DNA of 6,423 nucleotides from Thermoflexia bacterium. GTDB taxonomy: Bacteria; Chloroflexota; Anaerolineae; B4-G1; SLSP01. Position 1 is the first letter of the stretch. Each line of letters begins with the position of its first letter. Below are positions 4,268 to 6,423 of this stretch, piece by piece. The stretch spans positions 1 through 6,423 of the forward strand of contig JAUWHU010000601.1 of assembly GCA_030605705.1 (NCBI GenBank), read 5' to 3'. The notes below the pieces were generated by a model that had not been told where the DNA came from, did no database searches, and was given only the letters and a program-made list of their open reading frames with translations. Made by a program: the position numbers and the translations under genes.

Positions 4268-5203
4268 ATGAATAATACCGAGCATCAAGCACTGGTCATC
4301 GGAGCTGCTGGGCTGGATATGAAAGTTCGCGCCCAGAGTTTGGCCATTGAGGTGGGCCAGTCCAATCCTGGGCACATTCGTTGGGGGTGGGGTGGCGTCG
4401 CTCGGAACATCGCCGAGAACCTGGCTCGCTTAGGCGCTGATGTGCAATTCCTTACCGTGTTGGGGGATGATGAATCAGGGCAGCAGCTCCTGGCTCACCT
4501 GCACAGCGTCGGTGTCCATACCGAGGCCAGTATTATCGCGCCGGGCCAGGAAACCGGAGCCTCTGTAGAGCTGTATCATTTGGATGAGCGGCTCTGGGTT
4601 GCTTTCGACGATATGCGCCTCACCCACGAGATTACATCCGGATACCTCAACCGCCGGCGCCGTATGTTTCGGGATGCGGAGGTCATCTGCATTGACGCCA
4701 ACCTTTCGGCGCCGGCGTTGCAGACCATCTTCCGGCTGGCCGGCAAGTACGGAGTGCCCGTCTGTGCCGATCCCACTACGGCTTTGCTGGCGCCGCGCTT
4801 GCATCCCTATCTGAATGAGATCGCCGTGCTCACCTCCAATCGCCTGGAGGCCGAGGCTCTGCTGGGGGAGCAATTGCCCGATGAAGAAGCGATACTGCAA
4901 GGCGCTCGTCATCTGGCTCAGATGGGCGTGGGGTTAGCCATCATCACTCTGGGAGCCGAGGGGCTTTTATATGCTACCTCCGAGGAGAGCGGACGCTTAC
5001 CAGCTTTCCAGGCGGATGTCGTGGATCCGGTGGGCGCGGGCGAAGCTCTTGCCGCTGCTGTGGTTTACGGGCTGGTTGAGGGCTTTCCTCCCTTGGAGGC
5101 CGTGCGGTTGGGTTTGGCCGCGGCTGCCCAGACCCTCATCTGCAAGGAGACCGTTTGTCCTACCCTAAGCCTGGAGCGACTTTACGACCGGCTTGTGGTG
5201 TGA
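4268..5203 (+). CDS. PfkB-family carbohydrate kinase, closest to pseudouridine kinase (PsuK/YeiC)
   Basis: This 311-residue sugar/nucleoside kinase of the ribokinase fold would phosphorylate a ribosyl substrate with ATP. The N-terminus VIGAAGLDMKV (10-20), then QSNPGHIRWGWGGVARNIAE (31-50) and NLARLGADVQFLTVLGDD (51-68), resembles pseudouridine kinase more than ribokinase or fructokinase; the SNPG motif before the GG signature is the best clue. TSNRLEAEALLG (189-200) carries the NxxE motif and ITLGAEGLLY (226-235) is part of the ATP site. The second PfkB signature reads DPVGAGEALAAA (253-264). The catalytic base expected in GAGD is glutamate here, E259, an unusual substitution. No psuG (pseudouridine-5'-phosphate glycosidase) gene lies in the window, so the substrate is uncertain. 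The start ATG 4268 is supported by a strong GAGGAGG. It is followed by a 116-bp gap with its own promoter for acpP. Confidence 0.9.
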   Translation: MNNTEHQALVIGAAGLDMKVRAQSLAIEVGQSNPGHIRWGWGGVARNIAENLARLGADVQFLTVLGDDESGQQLLAHLHSVGVHTEASIIAPGQETGASVELYHLDERLWVAFDDMRLTHEITSGYLNRRRRMFRDAEVICIDANLSAPALQTIFRLAGKYGVPVCADPTTALLAPRLHPYLNEIAVLTSNRLEAEALLGEQLPDEEAILQGARHLAQMGVGLAIITLGAEGLLYATSEESGRLPAFQADVVDPVGAGEALAAAVVYGLVEGFPPLEAVRLGLAAAAQTLICKETVCPTLSLERLYDRLVV

Positions 5204-5217
5204 GTTCATCAAGTCTG

Positions 5218-5250
5218 AAGTCAAAAGCCTTCGCTCGCTTTCTTGACTTT
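5218..5250 (+). terminator. Inverted repeat after the kinase gene, possible terminator
   Basis: AAGTCAA (5218-5224) pairs with TTGACTT (5243-5249). AAGC (5225-5228) can pair with GCTT (5237-5240) inside, leaving a 2-nt bulge and an 8-nt loop. The hairpin lies 14 bp past the kinase stop, but the T run after it is only three bases long and partly within the stem. Its right arm is also the -35 of the next promoter. Confidence 0.4.
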
Positions 5251-5270
5251 CCAGCTCTACTGTATACAAT
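5243..5270 (+). promoter_or_regulatory. Predicted sigma-70-type promoter of acpP
   Basis: TTGACT (5243-5248) and TACAAT (5265-5270) each match consensus at 5 of 6 positions with a 16-bp spacer. Transcription would begin near 5277, giving a leader of about 43 nt before acpP. Confidence 0.6.
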
Positions 5271-5307
5271 AACTCTGGGCTTATTTTTGAAGCGGCAACA
5301 TAGTTTT

Positions 5308-5314
5308 TAAGGAG
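5308..5314 (+). promoter_or_regulatory. Ribosome binding site of acpP
   Basis: TAAGGAG is a near-perfect Shine-Dalgarno, 5 nt before ATG 5320 and 8 nt before the adjacent ATG 5323. Either start is possible and the product differs by one Met. Confidence 0.75.
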
Positions 5315-5319
5315 ATGAA

Positions 5320-5556
5320 ATGATGAAGAGTGAAATTTATGTGCAGGTTGAAACCATCGTTGCGGACATTCTTTCCGTTGAGCCGGACAAGATCACCCCA
5401 GATGCCCGCTTTCGTGAGGATTTAGGGGCCGATTCTTTGGATTTGGTAGAGCTCATCATGGCTTTTGAGGATAAGTTCAGCGGACAAATTTCGGATGATG
5501 ATGCGCGCACCATCACCACTGTAAGTGATGCTGTGGCATATCTCGAAAAGAAATAA
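5320..5556 (+). CDS. acpP: Acyl carrier protein
   Basis: The 78-residue acidic protein carries growing acyl chains in fatty-acid synthesis as thioesters on 4'-phosphopantetheine. The attachment motif is LGADSLDLVELIMAFEDKF (35-53), with S39 the modified serine. Length, the helix II sequence after DSL and the closing VSDAVAYLEKK are standard for the discrete type II carrier protein. Two consecutive ATG codons begin the frame; both fit the strong TAAGGAG. It has its own promoter, and a GC-rich hairpin lies 33 bp past the stop. The usual fab neighbours are not present, but a YceD-like gene two places downstream fits the lipid-synthesis and ribosomal-protein L32 region found in many bacteria. A carrier for a secondary pathway is less likely, as no synthase gene is nearby. 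Confidence 0.95.
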   Translation: MMKSEIYVQVETIVADILSVEPDKITPDARFREDLGADSLDLVELIMAFEDKFSGQISDDDARTITTVSDAVAYLEKK

Positions 5557-5589
5557 CCCGCCGGCGAATCATTCATCTGTGGATTTGTG

Positions 5590-5616
5590 GAGGCCACCGG
5601 CAGGCCCGGTGGCCTC
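5590..5616 (+). terminator. 11-bp perfect hairpin after acpP, close to the next start codon
   Basis: GAGGCCACCGG (5590-5600) pairs perfectly with CCGGTGGCCTC (5606-5616) over a 5-nt loop. It lies 33 bp after the acpP stop and only 6 bp before ATG 5623. The following bases (TTCGTC) are a poor U tract, so termination may be partial. The right arm contains GGTGG, the only purine run that could serve as a ribosome binding site for the next gene. Confidence 0.6.
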
Positions 5617-5622
5617 TTCGTC

Positions 5623-6204
5623 ATGCTGATAGGATTACTCGCCGATACGCACGTTCCCTACCGGGCACACGCGATTCCTCCGGCCATCGTCGCGGCGTTC
5701 CGGGGGGTGGACCTTATCCTCCACGCGGGGGACGTGGATGAGCCACAGGCGTTAGCGCCCCTGGAAGCCCTGGCCCCTGTCTACGCGGTGCGGGGAAATT
5801 ACCACGTCTTGGATCGTTCCTCGGGTGGCCGTTCCTTTCCTGAGTCGTTGGAGCTGGAGTTGGCGGGTTTCCACGTTGCAGTCCACCACGGCCACAAAAT
5901 CGGGCCGGCGGCATGGTTGTGGAAGGCGCGGGCGGCGCTGCGAAACCTGACCGGCCGGTGGGATTTCCCGGCCTACGATGCCGCCATAGCCCGCGTGTTG
6001 TTGCGCCGTTTCCCCATTGCCGATATTATTGTCTTCGGACATACCCATCGCTTCTACCAGGTGCGTTGGGGCCGGACGTTGGTCATTAACCCGGGCGCAG
6101 CGCAGCGCACAGCCTACTTTGACGCGCCTTTTCCTCCCTCCGTGGTGCGCTTGCACCTCGAACGCGGCGCTCCTCCCCGGGTAGCCAGGATTCTGCTATC
6201 TTGA
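5623..6204 (+). CDS. YfcE/MJ0936-type metallophosphoesterase
   Basis: This 193-residue protein is a calcineurin-like phosphoesterase with a two-metal site. Motifs in order are LLADTHVP (5-12; D8 and H10), LHAGDVDEPQ (33-42; D37), VRGNYHVLD (57-65; N60, where many relatives have GNCD or GNHD), HHGHKIG (88-94; H89, H91), FGHTHRFYQ (138-146; H140, H142) and INPGA (155-159). All expected metal ligands are present. Relatives cleave phosphodiesters or act on artificial substrates in vitro; the physiological substrate is unknown. The length fits the single-domain family. ATG 5623 is preferred because the family begins M-x-I-G-L-x-A-D-T-H. An in-frame GTG at 5587 would add only translated hairpin. 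It lacks a free Shine-Dalgarno, and may be expressed by read-through from acpP. Confidence 0.9.
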   Translation: MLIGLLADTHVPYRAHAIPPAIVAAFRGVDLILHAGDVDEPQALAPLEALAPVYAVRGNYHVLDRSSGGRSFPESLELELAGFHVAVHHGHKIGPAAWLWKARAALRNLTGRWDFPAYDAAIARVLLRRFPIADIIVFGHTHRFYQVRWGRTLVINPGAAQRTAYFDAPFPPSVVRLHLERGAPPRVARILLS

Positions 6205-6208
6205 GCAG

Positions 6209-6223
6209 CCCTGCGCCGCAGGG
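6209..6223 (+). terminator. Short hairpin after the phosphoesterase gene
   Basis: CCCTGC (6209-6214) pairs with GCAGGG (6218-6223) over a 3-nt loop, followed by the AT-rich AATTTAT. It begins 5 bp past the stop codon. The stem is short and the T tract broken, so it is only a weak terminator candidate. Confidence 0.4.
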
Positions 6224-6251
6224 AATTTATACGATAAAAGGCTAAAAATCC

Positions 6252-6280
6252 TTGACGTAAACCCATTCCTATGTTATAAT
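6252..6280 (+). promoter_or_regulatory. Near-consensus sigma-70 promoter
   Basis: TTGACG (6252-6257, 5 of 6) and a perfect TATAAT (6275-6280) lie 17 bp apart, and TG at 6272-6273 adds an extended -10. It is the strongest promoter in the window. Transcription should start near 6287, leaving an 18-nt or so leader before ATG 6305. Confidence 0.85.
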
Positions 6281-6304
6281 GGCAGTGTTTATGGGGTCAT
6301 AAGT

Positions 6305-6423
6305 ATGGTGAAATTAAACCTTATTTCTTTAATCCATGCTAAAGTAGGGCAACAAGAAACGATCACCCTGGATCTAAGCACCCTAAAAATTGACGATTTG
6401 CATTTGGCTTATCTTAGGGGTGA
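6305..6423 (+). CDS. Probable YceD/DUF177-family protein, N-terminal 39 residues
   Basis: The frame from ATG 6305 is open to the right edge (39 full codons). The sequence MVKLNLISLIHAKVGQQETI (1-20), then LDLSTLKIDDLHLAYLRG (22-39), has the pattern of YceD/DUF177 N-termini: a short hydrophobic start, a K/R-x-x-G turn, an acidic beta segment and a closing strand ending in RG. YceD genes usually precede rpmF (ribosomal protein L32); proteins of this family are linked to 23S rRNA metabolism, but the mechanism is not settled. GGGG at 6293-6296, 8 nt before the ATG, is the only possible ribosome binding site. The strong promoter just upstream and the AT-richer codons support a real gene. The call rests on a short fragment. 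Confidence 0.6.
   Translation, partial: MVKLNLISLIHAKVGQQETITLDLSTLKIDDLHLAYLRG

Noticed and set aside
5587..5622. Longer phosphoesterase start at GTG 5587
   Set aside because: The extension is the translated hairpin, and the family begins with the M-x-I-G-L motif at 5623.

Overview
The window looks like a chromosomal segment of a moderately GC-rich, non-enteric bacterium. The gene set (ScpA, a stand-alone polyprenol-phosphate mannose synthase-like enzyme, acyl carrier protein, a YceD-like protein) and the short degenerate tandem repeats filling the spacers suggest a Chloroflexota/Anaerolineae-type genome. That placement is an impression from composition and gene style. No rRNA, tRNA, CRISPR array, transposase or prophage gene is visible.

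Layout. At 1-858 (minus) is the N-terminal 286 residues of a large GT-C-type membrane glycosyltransferase that runs off the left edge. Behind it, also on the minus strand, lies a membrane zinc metalloprotease of the M50/site-2-protease type (916-1686). A 320-bp divergent spacer full of heptamer repeats separates it from scpA (2007-2807, plus). scpA collides tail-to-tail with a VanZ-family membrane protein gene (2677-3123, minus), the two sharing 131 bp. A second repeat-rich divergent spacer (3124-3437) leads to a GT2 polyprenol-phosphate mannosyltransferase (3441-4163). Then come a PfkB-family kinase most like pseudouridine kinase (4268-5203), acpP (5320-5556), a YfcE-type metallophosphoesterase (5623-6204), and, behind a near-consensus sigma-70 promoter, the first 39 residues of a probable YceD/DUF177 protein cut by the right edge.

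How the genes fit together. The GT2 enzyme would make a polyprenyl-phosphate sugar on the cytoplasmic face, and GT-C enzymes of the kind at the left edge use such lipid-linked sugars on the outer face, so the two may belong to one envelope-glycosylation route (inference). acpP and the YceD-like gene fit the common grouping of fatty-acid synthesis genes with yceD-rpmF. ScpA is a chromosome-condensation subunit; its usual partner gene scpB is not in the window.

The most unusual material is non-coding. At least five separate short-period, mostly 7-bp degenerate tandem arrays occupy the spacers in front of the GT-C, M50, scpA and GT2 genes. One runs in unbroken 7-bp register for 77 bp and ends on the scpA start codon. 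Some arrays recur as the same motif family, in the same orientation relative to the gene they precede. A diverged 32-bp direct repeat and a pair of mutually exclusive GC-rich hairpins occupy the second spacer.
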